The notes beneath the pieces are model-generated. The model was not told the DNA's origin and did not search any database. It saw nothing but the letters and a program-made list of their open reading frames with translations. 64,000 nucleotides of DNA, from assembly GCA_963808125.1 (NCBI GenBank), contig CAWEEP010000042.1, positions 1-64,000 on the forward strand. Reading direction: 5' to 3'. Made by a program: the position numbers and the translations under genes. This DNA comes from CAWEEP01 sp963808125 (lineage in GTDB: Bacteria; Chloroflexota; Dormibacteria; Aeolococcales; Aeolococcaceae). This document shows, one piece after another, positions 43,827-54,215 of the stretch (positions within the stretch are counted from its first letter, which is position 1; each line of letters begins with the position of its first letter).

Positions 43827-45190
43827 CCTCGCGGGTCGTCGTTCTCGGAGGCGGGCCCGCTGGCGATGTGGCGGCGCTGCGCGGCGCCCGGCGCGGCGCC
43901 GAGGTGGTCTTGGTGGAACGCGCCGAGCTGGGCGGCACCTGCCTCAACTGGGGATGCATCCCCACCAAGTCGCTCCTCGCCACTGGGGACCTGCTCCGGC
44001 GCATCCGGCGTGCCCCCGACCTGGGGATCTCCGTCGGTCCGGTGAGCGTCGACTTCGGTCGCATGATGCAGCGCAAGGAGGAGGTCGTCCTCACCATGCG
44101 CGGCGGCGTCGAGGCCGCCTGCAAGCGGCGCAAGGTGCGGGTGGTGAAGGGCCAGGGCGTTCTCGACGACGGCGCCATCCGCGTCGGCGACGACCGCATC
44201 GAGTACGACCACCTCATCATCTGCGTCGGCACCGAGCCCAGTGGCCTGCCCGGCATCGACATGGGCCATCCCCTCGTCGTCACCTCGAACGGCATCCTCC
44301 GGTTGGAGAAGTTACCCGAGAGGCTCGTCGTCATCGGCGGCGGCGTCATCGGCTGCGAGTTCGCCTCGCTCTTCGCTGCGCTGGGGGTGAGGGTGGACGT
44401 GATCGAGGTCCTCCCCCAGATCCTCTCCGGCATCGACCCGCGCGTGGTGCGCCAGTTCCGCACCCTCGTCGAGCAGGAGGGGGTGGCCTTCTACACCGGG
44501 CGCCAGGTGGAGTCCGTCGCGTACGGCGATGAGAAGGTCACCGTCACCCTCGACGGCGACACCGCCCTGGAGGGTGATCTCCTCCTCGTTTCCGTCGGCC
44601 GCGCCCCACAAACCGCCAACCTGGGGCTGGAGACGGCCGGGGTCGAGCTGACCCCCAGCGGTCACATCGTCGTGGACCAACTCCTGCACACCGCCAACCC
44701 CAGGATCTGGGCGGCCGGCGACTGCATCGGCGGCCTCCAGCTCGCCCACTTGGCCAGCGCCGAGGGTGCCCGGGCCGCGGACAACGCCCTCGGCGTCCAG
44801 GTGCGCCCCATGGACCGGACGGTTGTGCCCTCCTGCATCTACACCCACCCCGAGATCGCCACCGTGGGCATGAACCCTGAACAGGCGGCGGCGGCCGGCC
44901 ACACGGTGAAGGTTGGGCAGGCGCGGTTCCTCGGCAACGGCAAGGCGCAGGGCGAGAACGAGACCGAGGGCCTCGCCCAGCTCTACGCCAACTCCACCAC
45001 CGGGGAGATCCTGGGCGCGACCGTGATGGGTGTCCACGCCGTCGAGATCATCCACGAAGTCGGCGTCGCCATCAGCGACGGCCTCACCGTGGACGAGCTG
45101 GGCGACATCATCCACGCCCATCCCACCGTCAGCGAGTTGATCATGGACGCAGCGGAACAGGCCCAGGGGCTGGCACCATACCTGAGCTGA
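43823..45190 (+). CDS. lpdA: Dihydrolipoyl dehydrogenase (E3)
   Basis: 455 aa from GTG 43823, overlapping the previous stop by four bases. 'VVVLGGGPAGDVAALRGARR' binds FAD, 'ELGGTCLNWGCIPTKSLLA' holds the redox disulfide, 'LVVIGGGVIGCEFASLFAAL' binds NAD, 'RIWAAGDCIGGLQLAHLA' is the second FAD motif, and 'IIHAHPTVSELI' has the catalytic His-Glu pair. It reoxidises the lipoyl arm of the fused E1-E2 protein, completing the complex in two genes. Confidence 0.95.
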   Translation: MTSRVVVLGGGPAGDVAALRGARRGAEVVLVERAELGGTCLNWGCIPTKSLLATGDLLRRIRRAPDLGISVGPVSVDFGRMMQRKEEVVLTMRGGVEAACKRRKVRVVKGQGVLDDGAIRVGDDRIEYDHLIICVGTEPSGLPGIDMGHPLVVTSNGILRLEKLPERLVVIGGGVIGCEFASLFAALGVRVDVIEVLPQILSGIDPRVVRQFRTLVEQEGVAFYTGRQVESVAYGDEKVTVTLDGDTALEGDLLLVSVGRAPQTANLGLETAGVELTPSGHIVVDQLLHTANPRIWAAGDCIGGLQLAHLASAEGARAADNALGVQVRPMDRTVVPSCIYTHPEIATVGMNPEQAAAAGHTVKVGQARFLGNGKAQGENETEGLAQLYANSTTGEILGATVMGVHAVEIIHEVGVAISDGLTVDELGDIIHAHPTVSELIMDAAEQAQGLAPYLS

Positions 45191-45251
45191 CGGAGTCGGG
45201 ACGAGGCTCACCGCCGCAGGCGGCGCCTCCGACGGACAGCGGGAGCGGGTC

Positions 45252-46058
45252 ATGGACGAATCGGCTGCGAGGCCCCTGGCGCTGATCACCGGCGCCTCGT
45301 CGGGGCTGGGCCGGGCCTACGCTGTCCAGCTTGCGCAGGCGGGGTGGGACCTGGTCCCCGTCGCCCGCCGCGAGGAGCGGCTGGAGGCGCTGGCGGCCGA
45401 GATCCGGGCCACCTCGACTGTCCGGGTGGAGCCTCTGGTGGCCGACCTCACCGACCCCGGCGGGCTCGCCGCGGCGGAGGAGAGGATCGCCCGAGGGGTG
45501 GACCTGGTGGTCAACTCCGCCGGGTTCGCCGGCTACATGCCCTTCGCCACGCTCCCCGCCGACGTCGCCGACGACCTCGTCGCCATCCATGTGCGGGCGG
45601 TCACCCGCCTCACCCGGGCGGCGGTGGCGGTGATGGTGCCGCGCCGGGACGGCGCCATCATCAACGTCGCCTCGCTCCTCGCCTTCAGCGAGTCGGCCTC
45701 CATGGGGCGGTTCGCCCGGGCCACCTACGCCGGCTGCAAGGCGTACATCGTCACCTTCACCCAGCTGGTCGCCCAGGAGGTGGCCGCGCAGGGAATCCGC
45801 GTCCAGGTCTGCTGCCCGGGGGCGGTCGCGACCGAGTTCCACGACGTCGCCGGGGTGGCGCGGCCGGTCGCGGCCATGTCGGCGGATGACGTCGTCGCCG
45901 CCTCGCTCCGTGCCCTGGAGGAGGGGGAGACGGTCTGCGTCCCGGCGCTGGAGGACGCTGGCGTCGTCGACCGGTATCACGACGCTCAGCGCCAGATGCT
46001 CGCCCAGGGCAACCTTCCAACCCTGGCCGCCCGCTACCGGCCCGCGGCGCCGGGATGA
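45252..46058 (+). CDS. Short-chain dehydrogenase/reductase
   Basis: 268 aa from ATG 45252. Classical SDR: 'ALITGASSGLGRAYAVQLAQ' (TGxxxGxG cofactor site), 'DLVVNSAGFAGY' (NAG-like), Ser in 'IINVASLLAFS' and 'YAGCKAY' (YxxxK), then 'VQVCCPGAVATEFHD'. Resembles the DltE/YqjQ-type oxidoreductases. Cofactor preference and substrate unknown. Its stop overlaps the ATG of the kdpE-like gene, which may couple the two. Confidence 0.9.
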   Translation: MDESAARPLALITGASSGLGRAYAVQLAQAGWDLVPVARREERLEALAAEIRATSTVRVEPLVADLTDPGGLAAAEERIARGVDLVVNSAGFAGYMPFATLPADVADDLVAIHVRAVTRLTRAAVAVMVPRRDGAIINVASLLAFSESASMGRFARATYAGCKAYIVTFTQLVAQEVAAQGIRVQVCCPGAVATEFHDVAGVARPVAAMSADDVVAASLRALEEGETVCVPALEDAGVVDRYHDAQRQMLAQGNLPTLAARYRPAAPG

Positions 46059-46872
46059 TGCCGGCGCCGGGGACCCCCGCCCCGCTCCGGAACGGCGCTC
46101 CCCCGCCCTCCGCGCATGATCGCGCGGGACCGGCAAGGTCGCCACGGGGGACGGTGGCGTCCCCCGTGGGGCGGGTCCTCGTCGTCGAGGACGACGCGCC
46201 CCTCTGCCGAGTGCTCACCGCAGCCCTCGAACGCGCGGGCCACCGCGTGGACACGGCCGCGGACGGCCTGGAGGGCGCCTCGAAGCTGGGGAGCGGCAAA
46301 TACGAGGTGGTGCTTCTCGACATCGGCCTCCCCTTCGTCGACGGCTGGCAGCTGCTCCAGTCCCTCGACGGGCGGCGCCAGCCATCGGTCATCGTCATCA
46401 GCGCCCGCGGCGACGAGAGGGACAAGGTCCGGGCGCTCGACCTGGGCGCCGACGACTACCTGACCAAGCCGTTCGGCGCCGACGAGATGCTTGCCCGCGT
46501 CCGCGCCGTGCTGCGCAGGGTGCGCGGCACCGCCGAGGCGGCTCGCATCGTCCACTGCGGCGAGGTGGTCGTCGATCTGGGGGCGCGCCTGGTCCGGCGG
46601 GGGGAGAGGAGGTCCGGCTCTCGCCGACCGAGTACGTCCTCCTCACCGAGCTGGCCCGGCATGCCGGAACGGTGATGGATCACCGCACCCTCCTCAGCCG
46701 CGTCTGGGGGCCGATGTACGCGGGCGATCGGAACTACCTGCGCACCTTCATCCAGCGGCTCCGCCGCAAGCTCGAGGACGATCCCGCCGAGCCCGCCGTC
46801 ATCGTCACCGCCGGCCGCCGCGGCTACCGCTTCGGCCCCGCCCCCGACACGGGCCCGCTCCCCTCCGCCTGA
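46055..46872 (+). CDS. kdpE: KdpE-like OmpR-family response regulator (frameshifted)
   Basis: From ATG 46055 (true start could be nearer 'GRVLVVEDDAPLCRVLTAAL'). Receiver: acidic pair EDD, Asp in 'VVLLDIGLPFVDGWQ', Lys in 'DDYLTKPFGADEM'. In a run 'GGGGGGAG' near 46,605 the frame shifts; the winged-helix output continues as 'VRLSPTEYVLLTELARHAGT', 'LLSRVWGPMYAGDRNYLRTF', 'IQRLRRKLEDDP' to the TGA at 46872. 130 bases upstream of the kdpF region, so it should regulate kdp transcription. Confidence 0.85.
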
Positions 46873-47000
46873 GCGACGACGCTCCCCGGCGCCCGCTCGG
46901 GGAGCCGGGGCCACGCGCGGTTTCGTTGACCGATCGTTGACGTTTCGAGCGCCACCCTGTCCGCTGTGATCTCCGAAGCCCACCACCCGGCGAGGACGGC

Positions 47001-47087
47001 ATGCCCCAAGACCTCCTGATGCTGATCATCTTGGTCGCCCTCGTCGGGCTGAGCTTCCTCTACGTCGCGGGATTGGGGAAGCTCTGA
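47001..47087 (+). CDS. 28-aa membrane peptide upstream of kdpF
   Basis: ATG 47001 to TGA 47087: 'MPQDLLMLIILVALVGLSFL' and 'YVAGLGKL'. One hydrophobic helix. The stop overlaps the kdpF ATG (TGATG), so translation should be coupled, and an AGGAC-type leader precedes it. It is not KdpF itself, which follows. Possibly an extra accessory subunit or leader peptide of the Kdp operon. Support: coupling, hydrophobic pattern and position. Confidence 0.55.
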   Translation: MPQDLLMLIILVALVGLSFLYVAGLGKL

Positions 47088-47182
47088 TGGGCGCGACCCT
47101 CGGCTACATCGTCGCCTTCGCCATCGCCGTGCTGGTGACCGTCTATCTAGTCGCCGCCATGATCTTCCCCGAGAGGTTCTGA
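47087..47182 (+). CDS. kdpF: KdpF small subunit
   Basis: 31 aa from ATG 47087: 'MGATLGYIVAFAIAVLVTVY' then 'LVAAMIFPERF'. One helix followed by the conserved 'xxPERF' end typical of KdpF, which stabilises the KdpABC complex in the membrane. Ends three bases before the kdpA GTG. Confidence 0.88.
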   Translation: MGATLGYIVAFAIAVLVTVYLVAAMIFPERF

Positions 47183-47185
47183 GCC

Positions 47186-48912
47186 GTGGCGCTCGACATC
47201 ATCGCCGTTGTCGTCACCTACCTTGCCGTGTTCGCCGCGGCCTGGTTCTTCGGCCTCCACATGGTCAAGGTCTTCCAGGGCAAGCGCACCTTCCTCCACG
47301 TCGTCCTGCGCCCCGTGGAGCGCGGCATCTACAAGGTGACGGGGATCGACGAGGAGAAGGAGCAGGGCTGGAAGGGCTACCTCGTCGCCATGCTCTTCGT
47401 CTCCGTCATCGGCCTCGTCTTCACCTACCTGATCCTGCGGTTCCAGGATCATCTCCCCCTCAATCCCGCGGGCGTTCCGGCACTCTCCCCCGCCCTCGCT
47501 TTCAACACCGCGGTCAGCTTCACCACCAACACGAACTGGCAGAACTACTCGGGCGAGGTCTCCATGAGCTACCTGTCCCAGATGCTCGGCCTCACCTTCC
47601 ACCAGTTCCTCTCGGCGGCCACCGGCATCGCCCTGGCCATCGCCCTGATCCGGGGCATCGCCCGGCGCAGCGCCAGCACCATCGGCAACTTCTACGTCGA
47701 CATCGTCCGCTGCACCCTCTACGTCCTGCTGCCCATCGCCATCGTCGCCACCCTCATCCTGGTGGCCAGCGGTTCGATCCAGAACCTCAGCCCCTACACG
47801 TCGATCACAACTCTTTCTGGCGTCGGCCAGACGCTGGCCCAGGGCCCGGTCGCCGCCATGGAGGCGATCAAGGACCTCGGCACCAACGGAGGCGGCTTCT
47901 TCAACGCCAACGCCGCCCATCCCTTCGAGAATCCCACCGGCCTCACCAACGCGCTGGAGATCGTCCTCTGCCTCAGCCTGCCCTTCGGGCTGGCGATCAC
48001 CTTCGGCAAGTGGGTCGGCAACCTCAAGCAGGGCTTCGCCCTCTTCGCCGCAATGGCCATCATCCTGGTCGGCGGCGCAGCCCTCACCGCCCAGCAGGAG
48101 CAGGCCGGCAACCCGGCGTATAGCGCCACCGAGGTGAGCCAGGTCTCCAGCGGCACCCAGTCGGGCGGCAACATGGAGGGCAAGGAGGCCCGCTTCGGCG
48201 CCATCCAGTCGGCCCAGTACAACACCGCGACGACCGGCACCAGCACCGGCTCGGTGGACGGCTCGATGGACAGCTTCACACCGATCGGCGGAATGGTGCC
48301 GATGGTGCTCATCGAGCTCGGTGAGATCACCCCGGGCGGGACCGGCTCCGGCCTCTACGGCATGATCACCTTCGCCATCGTCGCCGTCTTCCTCGCCGGG
48401 CTGATGGTGGGGCGGACTCCCAGTACCTGGGCAAGAAGATCGAAGGCCGCGACGTCAAGTACGCCGCCCTGGCCATCCTCATCCTCCCCCTGTCCATCCT
48501 CGGTTTCACGGCGTTGGCGGTGCTGACCACGGCCGGGCAGGCAGGCCCGCTCAACGCCGGGCCCCACGGCTTCAGTGAGATCCTCTACGCCTTCAGTTCG
48601 ACCACCGGCAACAACGGCAGCGCCATGGCCGGGCTCTCAGGCAACACCCTCTTCTACAACACCACGCTGGCCGCCGCCATGTGGCTGGGCCGCATCATCT
48701 TCGTGATCCCGGTCCTCGCCCTGGCCGGATCACTGGTGAAGAAGAAGATCGTCCCCGCCAGCGCCGGCACCTTCCCCACCGACACTCCCTTGTTCACGGC
48801 GTTGCTCATCGGCACCATCATCATCGTCGGCGCCCTCACCTTCTTCCCGGCGCTGACGCTCGGCCCCATCCTCGAGCAGCTCCAGCTGCACGCGGGCATT
48901 CTTCACCCGTAG
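47186..48912 (+). CDS. kdpA: KdpA potassium-translocating subunit (frameshifted)
   Basis: GTG 47186. Four-fold M1PM2 architecture with selectivity-filter-like strings: 'AVSFTTNTNWQNYSG', 'AIKDLGTNGGGFFNANAAHP', 'SSTTGNNGSAMAGLSGN'. Also 'GTIHIIV'-free regions typical of KdpA and 'GGMVPMVLIELGEITPGGTG'. Near 48,420 one base is missing after 'GLMVGRTP'; the next frame gives 'YLGKKIEGRDVKYAALAILI' and runs to TAG 48912. Repaired length about 575 aa, normal. Binds and conducts K+ at nanomolar affinity within KdpFABC. Confidence 0.93.
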
Positions 48913-48924
48913 GAGCGTGCGGTC

Positions 48925-50999
48925 ATGACATTGATACCGAGCGCTGGCGGCGTCCCCCGGACGCGCAAGCGGCGGAGCCAGAGCAGCCTGTACGACCCCG
49001 CCATCCTGGGCCCGGCCACCTGGGAGAGCGTCAAGAAGCTCAATCCCATGTGGATGGCGCGCAACCCGGTGATGTTCGTCGTCGAGATCGGCGCCGCGAT
49101 CACCACGTACGTCTTCATCACCGGCTTCTTCGACCATGGCACCCAGGGGTCGTGGGCCAGATCTGCCTCTGGCTGTGGTTCACCGTGCTCTTCGCCAACT
49201 TCGCCGAGTCGGTGGCCGAGGGACGCGGCAAGGCCCAGGCCCAGAGCCTCCGCAGGGCGCGCACCGACACCATCGCGCGGCGCCTCGCCGGGGGTGCCGG
49301 TGGTCGCGAGGAGAGGGTCCCGGCTCCCGAGCTGCGCCGCGGCGATGTCGTCGTCTGCGAGGCGGGAGAGGTCATCCCCAGCGACGGCACCATCGTCGAG
49401 GGCATCGCCTCCGTGGACGAGTCGGCGATCACCGGCGAGTCGGCTCCGGTCATCCGCGAGGCCGGCGGCGACCGCAGCGCGGTCACCGGCGGCACCAAGG
49501 TGCTCAGCGACCGCATCGTCATCGAGATCACGCAGAACCCCGGAGAGACCTTCCTCGACCGCATCATCGGTCTCGTCGAGCGGCGTCGCGGCAAGAACTC
49601 CAATGAGATCGCCCTCAACATCCTCCTCGCCAGCCTGACCATCATCTTCATCATCGCCGTCGTCACCCTGCAGCCCTTCGCGCTGTTCGCGGGCACCTCC
49701 GTGTCGGTCACGGTGCTGATCGCCCTGCTGGTGTGCCTCATCCCCACCACCATCGGCGCGCTGCTCTCCGCCATCGGCATCGCCGGCATCGACCGCCTGC
49801 TGCAGAAGAACGTGCTGGCCATGTCCGGCCGCGCCGTCGAGGCGGCCGGCGACGTGGATGTCCTGCTCCTCGACAAGACGGGCACCATCACCCTGGGCAA
49901 CCGTCAGGCCACCGAGTTCATCCCCGCGCCGGGCATCGAGATGCAGCGCCTGGTCAAGGCGGCTGACCTGGCGAGCGTCGCCGACGAGACCCCCGAGGGC
50001 CGTTCCATCGTCGCCCTAGCCCGGCGCTTGGGCGTCGCCGAGGACCCGGACATCGCCTCCTGGGAGTTCGTGCCCTTCACCGCCACGACGCGGATGAGCG
50101 GTGTCGACCGCGGCGGCGTCAGCATCCGCAAGGGCGCCGGCGACAGCGTTGCCCTGTGGTGCTCGGGGGGCCGCAGCCGCATGCTCTCCGATCCAGTGCG
50201 CGAGCAGGTCGAGACCATCGCCCGCGGCGGCGGCACGCCGCTGCTGGTGGCCCAGGACGGTGCCGTGCTGGGCACCATCCACCTCAAGGACATCGTCAAG
50301 CCCGGCATTCGCGAGCGCTTTGACGACATGCGGCGCATGGGGCTGCGCACGGTGATGATCACTGGCGACAACCCCCTCACCGCCAAGGCCATCGCCGAAG
50401 AGGCCGGTGTCGACGACTTCCTCGCCGAGGCGACGCCGGAGAACAAGCTGGCGTTCATTCGCAAGGAGCAGGAGGGCGGCCGGCTGGTGGCGATGACCGG
50501 CGACGGCACCAACGACGCCCCCGCGCTCGCCCAGGCCGATGTCGGCGTCGCCATGCAGAGCGGCACCCAGGCCGCCAAGGAGGGGGCAACCTGGTCGACC
50601 TCGACAGCGACCCGACCAAGCTGATCGAGATCGTCGAGACCGGCAAGCAGATGCTGATCACCCGGGGCTCGCTGACCACGTTCAGCATCGCCAACGACGT
50701 CGCCAAGTACTTCGCCATCCTCCCGGCGATCTTCGCGGGTGCGCTGCCCTCGCTGAGGGCGCTGAACATCATGCAGCTGCAGAGTGCGCACAGCGCCGTG
50801 CTCTCCGCCGTGATCTTCAACGCCCTCATCATCGTCGCCCTCATCCCGCTCGCCCTGCGGGGCGTCAAGTACCGGGCCGTGGGCGCCGCGTCGCTCCTCC
50901 GACGCAACCTCCTCCTCTACGGCGGCGGTGGTGTCATCTCCTGCCTTCGTTGGCATCAAGGCTGTCGACATCGTCATCACCCACCTTCACCTGATCTGA
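48925..50999 (+). CDS. kdpB: KdpB P-type ATPase subunit (three frameshifts)
   Basis: ATG 48925. 'NPMWMARNPVMFVVEIGAAI' begins the first helices. Shifts occur near 49,148 (G4 run), 50,585 (one G missing in 'AAKEGG') and 50,955 (one C missing in 'GVISP'). Catalytic motifs: 'DESAITGESAPVIREAGGDR', phosphorylation Asp in 'LLLDKTGTITLGNRQA', 'MITGDNPLTAKAIAEEAGVD', 'VAMTGDGTNDAPALAQADVG'. The last part 'GNLVDLDSDPTKLIEIVETG' and 'TTFSIANDVAKYFAILPAIF' is typical of KdpB. About 690 aa. Hydrolyses ATP to drive KdpA. Confidence 0.94.
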
Positions 51000-51002
51000 G
51001 CC

Positions 51003-51808
51003 ATGAAGAATCTCCGTAACGCTCCGCGCGAGCTGCTGATCGCCCTCCGCGTCACCCTCGCCATTGCCGTCATCGGCGGCCTGATCTACCCGCTGGTCAT
51101 GACCGGGGTCGCCCAGGTGGCCTTCCCCGGGCAGGCCAACGGCGGCCTGATCACGAACTCCAGCGGCACCGTCATCGGGGCGAATCTCATCGGCCAGTGC
51201 TTCTACGAGACGACCCAGGAGTCGTCGGGCGCAGGTCGTCTACGACACCGTCCAGTACAAGGGAAGAGCTCGACACCGTCGACCCCCGCTACTTCCAGGG
51301 GCGCCCCTCGTACACCGTGGCGACCAGCCCCAGCGGTGCTGAGGAGGTCGTCCCCCTCGACCCGCCGTGCAATCCCGCGTCGTCGCAGGGCAGCAACCTC
51401 GGGCCGAGCAACTCGCTGCTGATCAACCGCGTCGACACCTACGCCGCCTACCTGCACTGCGTGGGCATCGACACCAGTGGGACCTACACCGCGGCCCAGC
51501 TCCAGGCGGCGGCGACCGACCCCGGCCACAACTGCCTGAACACCGGCGCCACCACGACGCCGATTCCCATCGACCTCGCCACCGGCGACTTCACCAGCTT
51601 CGATCCCGACATCAGCGAGGCCGCGGCCCTGGCCCAGGTGGACATGGTGGCGGCGGCCCGGGGGCTCGACCCGGCGAAGGTGCATTCGCTGGTGGAGGCC
51701 AACGTGACTGGACGCGTCCTGTGGATCTTCGGCGAGCCGGTGGTCGACGTCCTCCAGCTCAACCTCGCGCTGAACCAGCAGTTCGGGCAGCCGCCCTCGC
51801 TGGGCTGA
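51003..51808 (+). CDS. kdpC: KdpC subunit, extended (frameshifted)
   Basis: ATG 51003, four bases after kdpB. N-terminal helix 'LRVTLAIAVIGGLIYPLVMT' and 'FPGQANGGLITNSSGTVIGA'. A shift near 51,240 leads to 'DPRYFQGRPSYTVATSPSGA', 'SQGSNLGPSNSLLINRV', 'PIPIDLATGDFTSFDPDISE', 'QVDMVAAARGLDPAKVHSLV' and 'FGEPVVDVLQLNLAL'. About 268 aa, against roughly 190 in most KdpC. The extra length lies around 51,240-51,290 and between LLINRV and PIPIDLAT, with added Cys. Stabilises nucleotide binding to KdpB. Confidence 0.9.
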
Positions 51809-51994
51809 GGATCGCCGGGCCGGCGCCCGGCCGTCTGTCCCACATCCCCGCCCGTCGCACGGTGCACACCATCCCCGACACGAGCCCCGAGAGGGGGGCG
51901 CCCGGGCGGGGAGGCGGCCGAGGGGCTGCGACGGCCGCGGGGGTGGGGAACGCCCGCGGCGACGGCGGGTGGCGACGGATGCGACACTGGTGGG

Positions 51995-54181
51995 GTGACC
52001 ATCACGGCCGCTGACCCAGCCCCCCTGCCGGCTTCCGACCCACCGTCTCGCCGCGGCCGGCTCAAGGTCTATCTCGGGGCCATCTCGGGCTCGGGGAAGA
52101 CCTTCGCCATGCTCCGCGAGGGGCGGGATCGGCGCGGCGACGGCGAGGACGTTGTCGTGGGCTTCGTCGAGACCCACGGTCGCATCCGCACCGCCGAGGC
52201 GGTGGGCACCCTCGAGGTGGTGCCGCGCCTCGAACTCCCCTACAAGGGGACGATCCTCTCGGAGATGGATGTGGACGCCGTGATGGCCCGGCGGCCCCAG
52301 GTCGCCCTCATCGACGAGCTGGCGCACAGCAACGTCCCCGGGGTGAGCCACCCGAAGCGATGGATGGACATCGAGGACATCCGGGACAGCGGCATCGATG
52401 TCATCACCACCATGAACATCCAGCATCTCGAGTCGGTCAAGGACGTCGTCGAGCGCATCACCGGCATCACCGTGCACGAGACCGTACCCGACGCCGTGCT
52501 CGACCGGGCCGACGAGGTGCAGTTCATCGACATCACCCCCGAGGCACTGCGCAAGCGGATGCGCCACGGCAATGTCTACCCCCTGGAACGGGTGGACACG
52601 GCGCTGCGCAACTTCTTCCGCCCCGGCAACCTGGCGGCACTCCGCGAGATCGGCCTTCGCCTCGTCGCCGAAAGGGTCGGCGGGGACCGCGGCGGCGTGC
52701 AGAGTGCGCCAGAGGACGTCCTGGTCGCCGTCGCCGGACCCGCGTCGGCCGAGGCCCTGATCCGCCGCGCCGTGCGCCTCGCCCGCCGGCGGCGCGGCCT
52801 CTGCACGGTGGTGCACGTCCGCACCTTCCACCCCTTTCCCGGCGCGATCCCCGACGACGGTGCCTGGCGTGACCTGGCGGCGGAGCTGCAGACGGCGGTG
52901 ATCGAGCCGGAGGCCGAGGACATCGCCGCCACCCTGGTGGCGATCGCGCGTGAGCGGGGGAGCCGCCACGTGGTGGTGGGGGAGCCGCGCCCGCGGGGGC
53001 TGATCGCCGGGCTGCGCCCCTCCCTCGTCGACCGCATCATCGAGGCGCTGCCCGACGTCGACGTCCATGTGATCGCCCGCTATGCCGCGGTGCCCAGCGC
53101 CCCCCTGGGGCGGCCCGACCCGGACTTGCTGCTCGCCGGCATGCCCGGCGTCCGGCCGCGGGGCGGGCTGCGCCTCTATGTCGGCTACGCGCGGGGGACC
53201 GGCGCCACCATGGCGATGCTGGACGAGGCCCGGCGCCGCGCCGAGCGTGGCACCGATGTCGTGGTCGGGGCCGTCAGCGGCGGGGGCGCGGCCACCCTGG
53301 GGAGCCTCAACCTGCTGGGCGGCCGGTCGTCCCCCGCCGCCCGCGGGCTGCTCGACGTCGACGCCCTGCTCTCCCGCAACCCCGAGGTCGTCGCCGTCGA
53401 CGACCTCACCGGCCCCACCACGTCGGGTCAGATCGTCGCCCTCCTCCTCCCCCGCATCCGTGCCGCCGGGATCACCGTCATCGGGACCGTCCACATCGCC
53501 GACCTGCGCAGCACCGTCGCCGTCATGGGCACGGTGATGCGCCGCGCCGCGGGGCGCCCGCTGCTCGACGACACCGCCTTCGACGCCGCGGACGAGGTCG
53601 AGTTGGTCGACGTTCCTCCGGCGGAGCTCGAGGAGCGCCTGCGCCAGGGCGAGATCATGCCGCCGCCGGACGCGCTGCAGGCCCTGCAGGGTGAGTTCCG
53701 CCCCGAGGTGCTGTCGGCGCTCCGCGAGACGGCGTTCCGCCGGGTCGCCCAGCATTGCGACCGCCGCCTCGTCACCTACATGAGCTCCGCCCGTATCCAG
53801 GAGCCCTGGGAGGCACGACCGCGCGTGCTCGTCCTCGTGCCCCCCCGGCCCGGCCAGGACGTCCTCATCCGTCGCGCCGCCTTCCACGCCGCCTATCGCG
53901 ACGACGCGCTGACCGCGGTGTCGGTGCGCCGCCGGCGGCGCAGCGACGAGCAGAAGCTGCTCCTTGGGGGCTATACGACGCTGACCCACCAGCTGGGTGG
54001 CGAGATGGTGACCATCGACGGCGACGACGTGGCTCGCGCCATCGCCGACTACGCCCGCAACCACCGGATCACGGAGATTCTGGTGCTGCGCAGCGCCAAG
54101 CACAAGACATCGAGGACGCTGCGGCGCCTCATCCGGTTGGTGGACAACGTCGACGTCCACGTCTTCGCCGCCGAGGGCTGA
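51995..54181 (+). CDS. Kinase-less KdpD: tandem KdpD-USP sensor protein
   Basis: 728 aa from GTG 51995. First KdpD domain (about 20-230): Walker A 'GAISGSGKT' (28-36), 'RRPQVALIDELAHSNVPGVS' and 'DIEDIRDSGIDVITTMNIQH'. A USP-like domain (about 245-360) follows. Then a second KdpD-like domain (about 385-600) with a decayed Walker A 'GYARGTGATM' and 'ITVIGTVHIADLRSTVAVMG', and a second USP domain (610-728). There are no membrane helices, HisKA or HATPase. In standard KdpD one such input half is fused to a DUF4118-kinase half; that half seems to be the separate gene at 58581. Confidence 0.85.
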   Translation: MTITAADPAPLPASDPPSRRGRLKVYLGAISGSGKTFAMLREGRDRRGDGEDVVVGFVETHGRIRTAEAVGTLEVVPRLELPYKGTILSEMDVDAVMARRPQVALIDELAHSNVPGVSHPKRWMDIEDIRDSGIDVITTMNIQHLESVKDVVERITGITVHETVPDAVLDRADEVQFIDITPEALRKRMRHGNVYPLERVDTALRNFFRPGNLAALREIGLRLVAERVGGDRGGVQSAPEDVLVAVAGPASAEALIRRAVRLARRRRGLCTVVHVRTFHPFPGAIPDDGAWRDLAAELQTAVIEPEAEDIAATLVAIARERGSRHVVVGEPRPRGLIAGLRPSLVDRIIEALPDVDVHVIARYAAVPSAPLGRPDPDLLLAGMPGVRPRGGLRLYVGYARGTGATMAMLDEARRRAERGTDVVVGAVSGGGAATLGSLNLLGGRSSPAARGLLDVDALLSRNPEVVAVDDLTGPTTSGQIVALLLPRIRAAGITVIGTVHIADLRSTVAVMGTVMRRAAGRPLLDDTAFDAADEVELVDVPPAELEERLRQGEIMPPPDALQALQGEFRPEVLSALRETAFRRVAQHCDRRLVTYMSSARIQEPWEARPRVLVLVPPRPGQDVLIRRAAFHAAYRDDALTAVSVRRRRRSDEQKLLLGGYTTLTHQLGGEMVTIDGDDVARAIADYARNHRITEILVLRSAKHKTSRTLRRLIRLVDNVDVHVFAAEG

Positions 54182-54215
54182 GGCGCGCCGTCCCCTGACC
54201 CGCCCCGGCCGACCG

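Noticed and set aside
46873..47000. A ydaO-type or other riboswitch before kdpF
   Set aside because: Only two TTGAC repeats near 46,925-46,940 stand out, which could be promoter or regulator sites; no riboswitch core is visible.
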